The notes under the pieces were generated by a model, which did not search any database, was not told the DNA's origin, and saw nothing but the letters and a program-made list of their open reading frames with translations. A DNA stretch of 64,000 nt from Bacteroides ndongoniae (GTDB taxonomy: Bacteria; Bacteroidota; Bacteroidia; Bacteroidales; Bacteroidaceae). Positions 1 through 8,082 of this stretch are shown here, one piece after another; the first letter of the stretch is position 1; each line of letters opens with the position of its first letter. The translations under genes and the position numbers were made by a program. The DNA lies in the NCBI RefSeq assembly GCF_900108345.1, contig NZ_FNVV01000014.1:1597664-1661663 (forward strand). The letters run 5' to 3'.

Positions 1-1
1 C

Positions 2-1795
2 AATGAAACCAATACCGAAACCTCCTCGGAAACTTTCCTGGGCGATGAATCGACTTATGCCAACCGACGGTCCGACAGTAAAAACGGCAATCACACCCTG
101 AACGGGAATACACGGGTAGAATGGAAAGTTGACAGCTTGAATACCCTGAATGCTTACTTCAACATGAGCTACAGTCAATCGGACTCGCAAAGCGAAAACT
201 GGAACAAGACATCGGACAATAACAGAGACGATATCAACGAGACAACCACGTCGAGTATAGGAAACGGCAAAAGCTACAACCTGAATGGTGGGGCAGCTTT
301 CTACCACCGTTTCCGGAAAGCAGGACGAAACCTGTTCATGTCATTCGGCTTCAGCCGCAACAACAACGACCGCGACAACTACAACCGGACATACTCGCAA
401 TTCTTCATGCAGGACAGTATATCCGACATCGACCGGAATACCCGGAGCAATAACAACTCGACCAACTGGAATCTTTCCGTGGGCTACATCGAGCCCCTGT
501 CCAAGCACTACCGGCTCAGCATGAACTATTCGTACTCGCATTCGAACGGACTTTCACAATCGCTTGTTTACGACAGCATCAACTATGCCGACCGATTCAA
601 TTATAGCTATAACGACGACCTGAGTTCGAAAGTGAATAACCGGTATGCCAACCACAACATCAGCCTGTCCATTCAGGGCGACCATTTGAAAAAAGACTCC
701 CTGCAGCGGGGATTGATTTATAACATCGGACTTTCGCTGAATCCGCAGACTACCGAAAGCCATACGACCATCGGTCCCAATACAGGCAAGGACCTCCCCC
801 GACAACATACGCTGGACTGGTCGCCCACGCTGACGGCCGACTACTACTTTTCTCGCCGCGAACGCATCAATCTGCGCTACAACGGCCGGAGCAACGCACC
901 CGGCATCGAAGACCTGCAGGAAGTAATCGACATCACCGACCCCATGAACCTGCGCTACGGAAACCCGAACCTGAAACCCTCGTTCACCAACAACCTGAAC
1001 GCCAGTTACGAGCGCTATTCCACCAAAACCATGCGCAGCTTCCGCATCCGCATGACCTTCAACAACACGCTGAACTCCATTGCCAACCGCATGACGTATG
1101 ACAAGACCAACGGAGCACGCACCTACCACAAGGTCAACATCAACGGAAACTGGCAAACCAGCCTGAATGCCTCGTTCGACACCCCGCTGAAAAACAAAAA
1201 ATTCAACCTCAGTGCAGGAATCAACACCTCCTACAACAACCAAGTGGGCTACATATCTGTTAATAATCAGGGAGCCGATGCCGAACTGAGCACCACACGC
1301 AGCCTCGTCAGCACCGAACGCCTCAGGGCCTCGTACCGCAGCGACAAGCTGGACATCGCCTTAGACGGCAACTTCCGCTACAACAAGGCCGACAACGCCA
1401 AGCAGCAGAACAGCAACCGCGAGACCTTCGACTATACGCTGGGAGGAAACGCGCACATACGACTGCCGTGGGACATCGAAATCTCGACCGACATGAGGTG
1501 GCACATACGCGAAGGCTACAGCGGCAATGCCAACCGCGACGAACTGCTGTGGAACGCACAGATTTCCAAGCGATTCCTGAAGCGGAAACAGGCCATGATC
1601 CGCCTGCGCGTGTTCGACATCCTGCAGCAGCAGAACAACCAGAGCCGCAGCATCAGTGCCAACGGCATCACCGATACGACGAGCAACATGCTGACAAGCT
1701 ACTGCATCGTCAACTTCACCTACCGCTTCAACACCCTGGGTGGCGGCGGAGGAAGAGGCAAGAATATGAGAAGACCTAATAGAAACATTCATTAA
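2..1795 (+). CDS. outer-membrane beta-barrel protein, 5' truncated
   Basis: The reading frame is open from the first bases of the window, so the true start lies upstream. Visible residues are a long run of alternating polar and aromatic beta-strands rich in Asn, Ser and Tyr. A typical segment reads RSNAPGIEDLQEV, then DPMNLRYGNPNLKPSFTNN. This SxAPxIxxLQ/GNPNLKP pattern is characteristic of the C-terminal barrel of the TonB-receptor-like family often annotated as outer membrane beta-barrel family protein (OMP_b-brl_3). The protein ends in a glycine-rich, basic tail (GGGGGRG then KNMRRPNRNIH) rather than a terminal aromatic residue. An N-terminal carboxypeptidase-regulatory and plug domain would be expected upstream but cannot be seen. 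lemA follows 27 nt later and may be cotranscribed. The substrate is unknown. Confidence 0.85.
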   Translation, partial: NETNTETSSETFLGDESTYANRRSDSKNGNHTLNGNTRVEWKVDSLNTLNAYFNMSYSQSDSQSENWNKTSDNNRDDINETTTSSIGNGKSYNLNGGAAFYHRFRKAGRNLFMSFGFSRNNNDRDNYNRTYSQFFMQDSISDIDRNTRSNNNSTNWNLSVGYIEPLSKHYRLSMNYSYSHSNGLSQSLVYDSINYADRFNYSYNDDLSSKVNNRYANHNISLSIQGDHLKKDSLQRGLIYNIGLSLNPQTTESHTTIGPNTGKDLPRQHTLDWSPTLTADYYFSRRERINLRYNGRSNAPGIEDLQEVIDITDPMNLRYGNPNLKPSFTNNLNASYERYSTKTMRSFRIRMTFNNTLNSIANRMTYDKTNGARTYHKVNINGNWQTSLNASFDTPLKNKKFNLSAGINTSYNNQVGYISVNNQGADAELSTTRSLVSTERLRASYRSDKLDIALDGNFRYNKADNAKQQNSNRETFDYTLGGNAHIRLPWDIEISTDMRWHIREGYSGNANRDELLWNAQISKRFLKRKQAMIRLRVFDILQQQNNQSRSISANGITDTTSNMLTSYCIVNFTYRFNTLGGGGGRGKNMRRPNRNIH

Positions 1796-1822
1796 TCATA
1801 AAAACAAAAACAAGAAAAGAAA

Positions 1823-2410
1823 ATGAAAAAAGGAACCATTACGATCATCATTGTGGCCATTGTGGCCGTCATCGCCGTATGGGCCATCAGCGGCTACAAC
1901 AGCCTCGTCGGCATGGACGAAAACGTCAGCAACCAGTGGGCCAACGTAGAGACGCAATACCAGCGCCGGGCCGACCTCATCCCAAACTTAGTGAATACCG
2001 TCAAAGGCTATGCCGCCCACGAGAAGGAAACACTGGAAGGCGTCATCGCCGCCCGCAGCCAGGCCACCCAAATCAAGTTAGACCCGACGAACCTGACACC
2101 CGAAAAGCTGGCCGAATACCAGAAGGCGCAGGGACAACTGGCCACCGCACTGGGCAAACTGCTGGCCATCACCGAAAACTATCCCGACCTGAAGGCCAAC
2201 CAGAACTTCCTGGAACTGCAAGCCCAGCTCGAAGGAACAGAAAACCGCATCAACGTGGCCCGCAAGAACTTCAACGACTCGGCCAAGGCCTACAACACCG
2301 CCATCCGCCGTTTCCCCAAGAACATCCTTGCCGGCATGTTCGGTTTCGACAAGCGTGCCTACTTCGAAGCAGCCGAAGGTGCCGAACAGGCTCCGCAAGT
2401 GCAGTTCTAA
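1823..2410 (+). CDS. lemA: LemA family membrane protein
   Basis: This 195-residue protein has the LemA layout: a short basic N-terminus, one hydrophobic segment (about residues 5-24), then an all-helical periplasmic domain. The conserved LemA signature is present just after the membrane segment (YNSLV, then NQWANVETQYQRRADLIPNL), followed by VKGYAAHEKETL and the C-terminal NDSAKAYNTAIRRFPKN and GFDKRAYFEA blocks. The length is normal for the family. LemA proteins are membrane-anchored helical bundles of uncertain biochemical role, often linked to envelope stress. The usual TPM-domain partner gene is absent here. A good intrinsic terminator follows 30 nt after the stop. Confidence 0.95.
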   Translation: MKKGTITIIIVAIVAVIAVWAISGYNSLVGMDENVSNQWANVETQYQRRADLIPNLVNTVKGYAAHEKETLEGVIAARSQATQIKLDPTNLTPEKLAEYQKAQGQLATALGKLLAITENYPDLKANQNFLELQAQLEGTENRINVARKNFNDSAKAYNTAIRRFPKNILAGMFGFDKRAYFEAAEGAEQAPQVQF

Positions 2411-2439
2411 GTTCTGCCGCCCCTGCCACACAAATCACC

Positions 2440-2476
2440 GGCCTCCTTGCACACAACTGCAAGGGCCGTTTTTTTT
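2440..2476 (+). terminator. intrinsic terminator of lemA
   Basis: A bulged G+C-rich stem (GGCC-TC-CTTGC at 2440-2450 pairing with GCAAGGGCC at 2459-2467) is followed by eight T residues (2469-2476). It lies directly downstream of the lemA stop codon. Confidence 0.85.
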
Positions 2477-2479
2477 GTA

Positions 2480-2680
2480 TGCAGACTGCAGAGTTACTGC
2501 ACGCAGACTGCAGAGTTACTGCACACAGGCTGCAGAGTTGCTGCACGCAGGTTGCAGAGTTACTGCACACAGGTTGCAGAGTTACTGCAAACAGGCTTGC
2601 AGTACTGCTGCAAACAAGGATGCAGTGACGCTGCAAACGGGCTTGCAGTGATGCTGCAACCCTGTATGCAGTAACAAACT
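2480..2680. repeat. array of eight TGCAG-N5-CTGCA palindromes
   Basis: TGCAG recurs at 2487, 2509, 2531, 2553, 2575, 2598, 2621, 2644 and 2667. The spacing is exactly 22 nt for the first four intervals and 23 nt for the last four. The first eight occurrences each form a 15-bp dyad, TGCAG-N5-CTGCA, with perfect arms. The five central bases change from AGTTA to AGTTG, TACTG, TGACG or TGATG, and the linkers vary. The ninth is a half unit. Reading frames cross the array in several frames, as expected of a tandem repeat, and none has a coding signature. It sits between the lemA terminator and the next gene. Confidence 0.9.
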
Positions 2681-2687
2681 CACGAGC

Positions 2688-2706
2688 GGGGCGGACAAAC
2701 CGCCCC
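2688..2706. other. G+C-rich hairpin before the CPBP gene
   Basis: GGGGCGG (2688-2694) and CCGCCCC (2700-2706) form a perfect 7-bp stem with a 5-nt loop. There is no T-run on either side, so a terminator call is weak. It lies 31 nt before the CPBP start and could be a leader structure. Confidence 0.4.
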
Positions 2707-2736
2707 TGCATTTCACTTCGTACCACCCCGTTTCCC

Positions 2737-3417
2737 ATGAAAGCATCCGACAATCATACCTCCGCTATAAGCAGCAACAAAGGACTGTTCGCCTTTCTTC
2801 GCCATCCCTCGGAAGACGTGACACGTGACAACTCTCCTCTAAGTCTGCTACGTACCATCCTTTGGTATTTCAGCACCAGCCTTATCCTTGTAATAGGAAT
2901 GGCCATACTGATTACATTGGATTTATCACCGACTACCGATTCCGATCGTCACATCCCCGTATGGGGAGTAGTTCTTTTTCTGCCTATAGCAGAAGAATTG
3001 GCTTTCCGTTTCCCCCTGCGCCGCAAACGCTGGATACTGACTGTCTGGGCAGGAATTATGTCCTACATCCTGCTAAGTATGGCTTTAAGCACCAAAATAT
3101 ACGAAACGTCTTATCTGACAGAGCGGCTGATCGGTTGTGCTGCCGTCACGGTCGGCATTTGGTTTCAGGGGTGGAAGTGGCTGAGGAACATTAAATTCAG
3201 CTGGTACTTCTACCTGCTTGCCATCGCTTTCGGCTTTGCCCACCTGAGCAATTCATTTACTGGTAGCGGTACAACGGCAGGCACAACAGCATTCTTCCTT
3301 CTCTACTCCATCTATCAGATATCAGGCGGACTGATACTGGGCTATGCACGTATTAAGCATGGTTTTCTACTGTGTATCCTGCTACATATCCTGACCAACC
3401 TGCCCGCAGCCCTCTGA
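2737..3417 (+). CDS. CPBP family intramembrane metalloprotease
   Basis: The protein has 226 residues with about six hydrophobic segments after a polar N-terminus. The CPBP/Abi (Rce1-like) motifs are present in order: PIAEELAFRFPLRR (EExxxR type), FGFAHLSN (FxxxH type) and LLHILTN (HxxxN type). In this family the two glutamates and two histidines form the putative metal site in the membrane. Members process CAAX-type or peptide substrates, or act in bacteriocin immunity. The substrate is unknown here. The gene stands alone between the palindrome array and the purM promoter. Confidence 0.88.
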   Translation: MKASDNHTSAISSNKGLFAFLRHPSEDVTRDNSPLSLLRTILWYFSTSLILVIGMAILITLDLSPTTDSDRHIPVWGVVLFLPIAEELAFRFPLRRKRWILTVWAGIMSYILLSMALSTKIYETSYLTERLIGCAAVTVGIWFQGWKWLRNIKFSWYFYLLAIAFGFAHLSNSFTGSGTTAGTTAFFLLYSIYQISGGLILGYARIKHGFLLCILLHILTNLPAAL

Positions 3418-3485
3418 TTCTTGCTGTTCATAAGAAGAAACAGGAAAATGCCAGCCGCACAGTAGGCTATCTGCCAAAAAAATGC

Positions 3486-3493
3486 TACTTTTG
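3486..3493 (+). promoter_or_regulatory. candidate purM promoter -7 box
   Basis: TACTTTTG matches the Bacteroides -7 consensus TAnnTTTG and lies 31 nt before the purM start. No convincing TTTG -33 element is visible at the usual 19-21 nt, so the call rests on the -7 box and its position. Confidence 0.5.
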
Positions 3494-3524
3494 CATATTC
3501 AATTGAACAAAAACTTATTATCTC

Positions 3525-4694
3525 ATGAGTAACCAACGATACATGATGCGCGGCGTAAGCGCATCGAAAGAGGACGTTCACAACGCCATCAAGAACATCG
3601 ACAAGGGCATCTTCCCGCAGGCCTTCTGCAAGATCATCCCCGACATACTGGGCGGCGACCCGGAGTATTGCAACATCATGCACGCCGACGGCGCAGGCAC
3701 CAAGTCCTCGCTGGCCTACATGTACTGGAAGGAAACGGGCGACCTGTCCGTCTGGAAAGGCATTGCACAGGACGCACTCATCATGAACATCGACGACCTG
3801 CTCTGCGTAGGAGCAGTGGACAACATACTGGTCTCTTCGACCATCGGACGAAACAAACTGCTGGTGCCGGGCGAAGTCATCTCGGCCATCATCAACGGTA
3901 CGGACGAACTGCTGGCCGAACTGCGTGAAATGGGCGTAGGCGTCTATGCCACAGGTGGCGAAACGGCCGACGTAGGTGACCTGGTACGTACCATCATCGT
4001 GGATTCTACCGTGACCTGCCGCATGAAGCGCAGCGATGTCATCAACAACGCCAACATCCGTCCGGGCGACGTCATCGTGGGCCTTGCCAGCTACGGACAG
4101 GCTACTTACGAGAAGGAATACAACGGCGGCATGGGCAGCAACGGCCTGACTTCGGCCCGTCACGACGTCTTTGCCAAGTATCTGGCCGAGAAATATCCCG
4201 AAAGCTACGACCATGCCGTGCCCGACGAACTGGTGTACAGCGGCAAGCTGAAGCTGACCGATGCCGTAGAAGGCAGCCCGCTGGATGCAGGCAAGCTCGT
4301 CCTCTCGCCCACACGTACTTATGCGCCGGTAGTAAAGAAATTGCTCGATGCCCTGCGCCCCGAAATCCACGGTATGGTACACTGCTCGGGCGGCGCGCAG
4401 ACCAAGGTGCTGCACTTCGTGGGCGACAACTGCCGCGTCATCAAGGACAACCTCTTCCCCGTACCTCCCCTGTTCCGCACCATCAAGGAGCAGAGCGACA
4501 CGGACTGGGCCGAAATGTACAAGGTATTCAACATGGGACACCGTCTGGAAGTCTATCTCTCGCCCGAACATGCCGAGGAAGTCATCGCCATCTCCAAGTC
4601 GTTCAACATCGATGCACAGGTCATCGGCCGCATCGAAGAGAGCGACAAGCGCGAGCTGATCATCCGCTCGGAGTTCGGAGAGTTCAAGTACTGA
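3525..4694 (+). CDS. purM: phosphoribosylformylglycinamidine cyclo-ligase (AIR synthase)
   Basis: PurM catalyses the ATP-dependent ring closure of FGAM to AIR in purine biosynthesis in the cytoplasm. The 389-residue product has the AIR synthase hallmarks: the N-terminal nucleotide-binding loop (IMHADGAGTKSSLAYMYW), the MNIDDLLCVGA segment, the GVYATGGETADVGD block and the C-terminal MVHCSGGAQTK region. It is the somewhat divergent Bacteroidetes form, longer than the roughly 345-residue E. coli enzyme. purM, prfA and pyrF occur together in many Bacteroides genomes. Here the small membrane genes and fic sit between purM and prfA. Confidence 0.95.
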   Translation: MSNQRYMMRGVSASKEDVHNAIKNIDKGIFPQAFCKIIPDILGGDPEYCNIMHADGAGTKSSLAYMYWKETGDLSVWKGIAQDALIMNIDDLLCVGAVDNILVSSTIGRNKLLVPGEVISAIINGTDELLAELREMGVGVYATGGETADVGDLVRTIIVDSTVTCRMKRSDVINNANIRPGDVIVGLASYGQATYEKEYNGGMGSNGLTSARHDVFAKYLAEKYPESYDHAVPDELVYSGKLKLTDAVEGSPLDAGKLVLSPTRTYAPVVKKLLDALRPEIHGMVHCSGGAQTKVLHFVGDNCRVIKDNLFPVPPLFRTIKEQSDTDWAEMYKVFNMGHRLEVYLSPEHAEEVIAISKSFNIDAQVIGRIEESDKRELIIRSEFGEFKY

Positions 4695-4714
4695 TTGGAA
4701 CGCTCCTGCGTACT

Positions 4715-4804
4715 ATGGGCTATGTAGTCATTGTTCTGATTGTGGTGTGTGCACTGGCTTGGAGGCAATATTACCGGAACAATACCTGCCGGAAGAGGGA
4801 ATAA
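4715..4804 (+). CDS. possible 29-residue membrane peptide
   Basis: A short frame starts 20 nt after the purM stop. It encodes MGYVVIVLIVVCALAWRQYY followed by RNNTCRKRE. The layout is one hydrophobic helix (residues 3-16) followed by a strongly basic tail, a common shape for small inner-membrane proteins. It is followed by two further small membrane-protein genes in the same direction. No family is recognised and there is no independent evidence of translation. Confidence 0.4.
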   Translation: MGYVVIVLIVVCALAWRQYYRNNTCRKRE

Positions 4805-4840
4805 CAACATGGTAAAAGAGATAAATAATACTCCAAGGTC

Positions 4841-5098
4841 ATGAAGAAAACTCTTGGAAAACTCATTCTGTATCTCACACTGTGCGTGGCAGCAGGCGTC
4901 TTACTGAGCGTTTTGGCCACGCACATCGGCTCTGATTATCTGCACAGTCTGGCTGTCATAGGTCCGCCCATGGTGGTAGGTTACCTGTCCAGTCTCGACG
5001 GCAGAGAGGAGAAGGGCCGCCGGTTGCAGTGGTGGCGGTTGGTGTTGCTGATAGGCATAGTCACCACTGCGTTCTGGCTGCTTGAGAAATGTGTGTGA
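4841..5098 (+). CDS. small two-helix membrane protein, unknown function
   Basis: The 85-residue product has a hydrophobic N-terminal segment (about residues 8-27), a second around 36-50, a charged loop (LDGREEKGRRLQ) and a final hydrophobic helix (about 65-80). No domain is recognised. The gene lies 36 nt after the 29-residue frame and 9 nt before the next small membrane gene, so the three probably form one transcript. Confidence 0.65.
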   Translation: MKKTLGKLILYLTLCVAAGVLLSVLATHIGSDYLHSLAVIGPPMVVGYLSSLDGREEKGRRLQWWRLVLLIGIVTTAFWLLEKCV

Positions 5099-5107
5099 CA
5101 AAAACGT

Positions 5108-5395
5108 ATGAGAAATATGAAGCATTCAGTAAAAGTAATTATCATAGCCATCATCATCCTTGCCTTCTGCTTCGGGCTTTACGTCCTCAGCGACCGGTGG
5201 GATGCTCCCGTTCTCCGATTCCTGAACTACGCCATCATCGGTGCAGCCTCTGGAATCTATGCAGGTCCCCGTCTCGCTCCCGAAGTCGATAAGGAGAAAT
5301 ATCGGATGACTTCCAGGAAATGGATACTGAGCATCGTAGGAGTGGTCGTGCTTGCGGCATTGTTGTCCTGGCTGGTTGAGGGGAGGTTGTGGTAA
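5108..5395 (+). CDS. small membrane protein, unknown function
   Basis: The 95-residue product has three hydrophobic stretches (about residues 8-27, 36-52 and 73-90), separated by an aspartate-containing turn and a charged loop (PEVDKEKYRMTSRK). The start could be the listed ATG or the ATG three codons later. It resembles the preceding gene in size and layout, which suggests ancient duplication or a shared complex, but sequence similarity by eye is weak. fic follows 25 nt downstream. Confidence 0.65.
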   Translation: MRNMKHSVKVIIIAIIILAFCFGLYVLSDRWDAPVLRFLNYAIIGAASGIYAGPRLAPEVDKEKYRMTSRKWILSIVGVVVLAALLSWLVEGRLW

Positions 5396-5420
5396 TACAT
5401 TAATATTGGATTAAATAACT

Positions 5421-6569
5421 ATGGCGAACAGACAATATAATATAAAGGAACTCCCGCTTGCATTCGACTTGGAGACAAAAGCCGTGTTGAAGCAGCTGAA
5501 CTTAGCCAACAAGAAACTGGCCGAGTTGAAAGGTGTTGCTCTGACCATACCGAATGAGAATATCCTTATCAGCACCCTCACCCTGCAAGAGGCGCGTGAA
5601 AGTTCCGCCGTGGAGAATATCGTCACGACCCAGGACGACTTGTATAAAGCCGACTTGGATTTGAAAGAAACCGTCATCAATGCTTCCACCAAAGAAGTGC
5701 TGAACTATCGGCAAGCTCTGCAACGGGGCTTTAATTTGGTTCGCCACAACAAACTGCTTACCAATAACATCATCAAAGAGATACAACAGCAGTTGGAATG
5801 CAATTCGGCAGGTTTTCGTACAGTCCCCGGCACCATGCTGAAAAGTTCTGACGGAAGGATTGTCTATACGCCACCGCAGGACAAAAATGAAGTGGAACAT
5901 TTGATGGCGAACTTGGAGTGCTACATCAACGACCCTGCATTGTCATCTTGCGACCCTCTGATAAAGATGGCCGTCATTCACCATCAGTTTGAAAGCATTC
6001 ATCCGTTCTATGACGGAAACGGGCGCACGGGACGTATCATCTCCATCCTGTATCTGGTTATCAACGACCTGCTGGACATCCCGATTCTCTATCTGAGCCG
6101 ATACATCACACGCAATAAAGGAGAGTACTACCGTCTGTTACAAGCCATACGCAACAACAACAGTTTGGAGCAATGGGAGGAATGGATTCTATTCATGCTG
6201 AAAGGAGTGGAACAAACCGCAGGCGAAACCATAAGACTGGTGAAGAACATCTCTTCACTCATGCAGCAATACAAGCAGCGGTTACGTCCTTTGTTCGGCA
6301 AACAATATAAACACGAGTTGCTGAACAACCTGTTCTTCCATCCTTATACAAAGATTGAGTTTGTAGAACGGGATATGATGGTACAGAGAAAAACCGCCAC
6401 CAAGTATTTGGACACAATGGTAGAAGAAGGACTATTGGAAAAAGTGAAGATATGGAAGACTAACTATTATATCAATACACCGCTCGTCCATCTGTTTACC
6501 AGCCAGGAAACACCGGAGATGAATCCCCAGACAGTGGTAGAATCTGTTTATGAGAAAGAAACGCTATAA
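5421..6569 (+). CDS. Fic family protein (AMP transferase) with C-terminal winged helix
   Basis: Fic enzymes usually transfer AMP from ATP to hydroxyl side chains of target proteins. The 382-residue product has an N-terminal Fic_N region with the inhibitory-helix motif SSAVEN (residues 61-66, the (S/T)xxxE(G/N) type). The intact catalytic motif HPFYDGNGRTGR spans residues 194-205, with His194 as base and Asn/Arg residues for the nucleotide. A helical winged-helix-like C-terminus follows (about 300-382, including FVERDMMVQRKTATKYLDTMVEEGLL). The preserved inhibitory helix predicts an autoinhibited enzyme. No separate antitoxin gene is adjacent. A perfect 34-nt inverted repeat begins 11 nt after the stop and could be linked to the DNA-binding C-terminus. 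Confidence 0.93.
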   Translation: MANRQYNIKELPLAFDLETKAVLKQLNLANKKLAELKGVALTIPNENILISTLTLQEARESSAVENIVTTQDDLYKADLDLKETVINASTKEVLNYRQALQRGFNLVRHNKLLTNNIIKEIQQQLECNSAGFRTVPGTMLKSSDGRIVYTPPQDKNEVEHLMANLECYINDPALSSCDPLIKMAVIHHQFESIHPFYDGNGRTGRIISILYLVINDLLDIPILYLSRYITRNKGEYYRLLQAIRNNNSLEQWEEWILFMLKGVEQTAGETIRLVKNISSLMQQYKQRLRPLFGKQYKHELLNNLFFHPYTKIEFVERDMMVQRKTATKYLDTMVEEGLLEKVKIWKTNYYINTPLVHLFTSQETPEMNPQTVVESVYEKETL

Positions 6570-6579
6570 CAACCGTACA

Positions 6580-6655
6580 TCATGTACCCAAAAACAACAA
6601 TTCGGGTACATGAGCAATCAATCATGTACCCGAATTGTTGTTTTTGGGTACATGA
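6580..6655. repeat. perfect 34-nt inverted repeat after fic
   Basis: Arm 1 is 6580-6613, arm 2 is 6622-6655, and the spacer is 8 nt; the arms are perfect reverse complements. Each arm is itself a dyad, TCATGTACCC-N14-GGGTACATGA, so the element has four copies of the decamer TCATGTACCC in alternating orientation. There is no T-run after the second arm, so it is not a typical intrinsic terminator. It lies between fic and prfA, 37 nt before the prfA start. Confidence 0.95.
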
Positions 6656-6692
6656 AAATATAAAAAAGATATAATCACTATATAAGTAATAA

Positions 6693-7805
6693 ATGGCAGA
6701 AAACAACACCATACTGGAAAAGCTCGACGGCCTTGTGGCCCGCTTCGAGGAAGTATCAACCTTGATAACCGACCCGGCAGTCATTGCCGACCAGAAGCGG
6801 TACGTCAAGCTGACGAAAGAATACAAGGAACTGGGCGACCTGATGAACGCCCGCAAAGAATACATACAGGTATTGAACGGCATCGATGAAGCAAAGGACA
6901 TCATTGCCAACGAAACCGATGCAGAGATGCGCGACATGGCACGCGAGGAACTCGATGCTTGCCAGACGCGCCTGCCCGAACTGGAGGAACACATCAAGCT
7001 GTTGCTCGTCCCGGCCGACCCGCAGGACAGCCGCAACGCCATCCTCGAAATACGTGGCGGTACGGGCGGAGACGAAGCAGCTATCTTTGCCGGCGATCTC
7101 TTCCGCATGTACTCCAAGTATTGCGACATCAAAGGCTGGCGTCTCGAAGTGTCCAGCGCCAACGAAGGAGCCGCGGGAGGATTCAAGGAAATCATCTGTT
7201 CCGTCACGGGCGATAATGTATATGGCACACTGAAGTACGAATCGGGCGTGCACCGCGTACAGCGCGTGCCTGCCACGGAGACACAGGGACGTGTGCATAC
7301 CTCGGCCGCCTCGGTAGCCGTACTGCCCGAAGCCGAAGAGTTCGACGTAGTCATCAACGAAGGCGAAATCAAGTGGGACACCTTCCGAAGCGGCGGTGCC
7401 GGCGGTCAGAACGTAAACAAGGTAGAATCGGGCGTACGCCTGCGCTACAACTGGAAGAACCCCAACACGGGCGTAGTAGAGGAAATCCTCATCGAGTGTA
7501 CCGAAACGCGCGACCAGCCCAAGAACAAGGAGCGTGCCCTGTCGCGTCTGCGCACTTTCATCTACGACAAGGAGCACCAGAAGTACATCGACGACATTGC
7601 CTCCAAGCGCAAGACAATGGTCTCTACCGGCGACCGCTCGGCCAAGATACGTACCTACAACTACCCGCAGGGACGCATCACCGACCATCGCATCAACTAC
7701 ACCATCTACAACCTGGCCGCCTTCATGGACGGCGACATACAGGACTGCATCGACCACCTCATCGTGGCCGAAAATGCAGAACGGTTGAAGGAAAGCGAGC
7801 TGTAA
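6693..7805 (+). CDS. prfA: peptide chain release factor 1
   Basis: RF1 reads UAA and UAG in the ribosomal A site and triggers peptide release. The 370-residue product has the stop-codon-reading PAT tripeptide (residues 193-195, in HRVQRVPATETQGRVHTS). The universally conserved GGQ is at residues 237-239 (RSGGAGGQNVNKVESG); its glutamine is the usual methylation site. The length is normal. The PAT tripeptide, rather than SPF, distinguishes it from RF2. The start 37 nt after the inverted repeat fits the usual N-terminal helical domain. Confidence 0.97.
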   Translation: MAENNTILEKLDGLVARFEEVSTLITDPAVIADQKRYVKLTKEYKELGDLMNARKEYIQVLNGIDEAKDIIANETDAEMRDMAREELDACQTRLPELEEHIKLLLVPADPQDSRNAILEIRGGTGGDEAAIFAGDLFRMYSKYCDIKGWRLEVSSANEGAAGGFKEIICSVTGDNVYGTLKYESGVHRVQRVPATETQGRVHTSAASVAVLPEAEEFDVVINEGEIKWDTFRSGGAGGQNVNKVESGVRLRYNWKNPNTGVVEEILIECTETRDQPKNKERALSRLRTFIYDKEHQKYIDDIASKRKTMVSTGDRSAKIRTYNYPQGRITDHRINYTIYNLAAFMDGDIQDCIDHLIVAENAERLKESEL

Positions 7806-8076
7806 GGCAGCTACGAGTGATGAGCTACGAGTGACGAGCTACGGGCTACAAGCTACGAGTTCCGTCATCATGTGTAAAACTCTAACAATAACCAAGAGCT
7901 GCAAAGCCGCACGCTACATACTCGTAGCTCGTAGCTTGTAGCTCGTAACTATAAATAAACCTGAGCAACAACACTACGACACTTGTAGCTCGTAGCTTGT
8001 AGCTCATAACTATAAACAAACCTGAGCAACAACACTACGACACTTGTAGCTCGTAGCTTGTAGCTCATAACTATAA
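7806..8076. repeat. GTAGCTC/GTAGCTT heptad repeats with a 61-bp tandem duplication
   Basis: The whole prfA-pyrF gap is repetitive. It opens with GAGCTACGA/GAGCTACAAG words (7806-7860) and later carries their reverse complement (GTAGCTCGTAGCTTGTAGCTC) three times. The last two copies belong to a 61-bp tandem duplication: CTGAGCAACAACACTACGAC starts at 7961 and again at 8022, each followed by the heptad words. Word period is 7 nt. Forward words followed by reverse-complement words make a long imperfect hairpin. The same word family recurs at 27945-28072. Confidence 0.9.
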
Positions 8077-8082
8077 AAAGAC

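Noticed and set aside
2447..2674. Open frames across the palindrome array
   Set aside because: All three plus frames stay open because of the repeat period; the products are degenerate RLQSYCTQ-like repeats without coding evidence.
2480..2680. Possible CRISPR array
   Set aside because: Units are contiguous 22-23-bp tandem repeats without distinct spacers, and there are no cas genes.
3342..4571. Long minus-strand frame (409 codons) opposite purM
   Set aside because: It lies wholly antisense to a clear purM, has no domain signature and reflects codon bias of the real gene.
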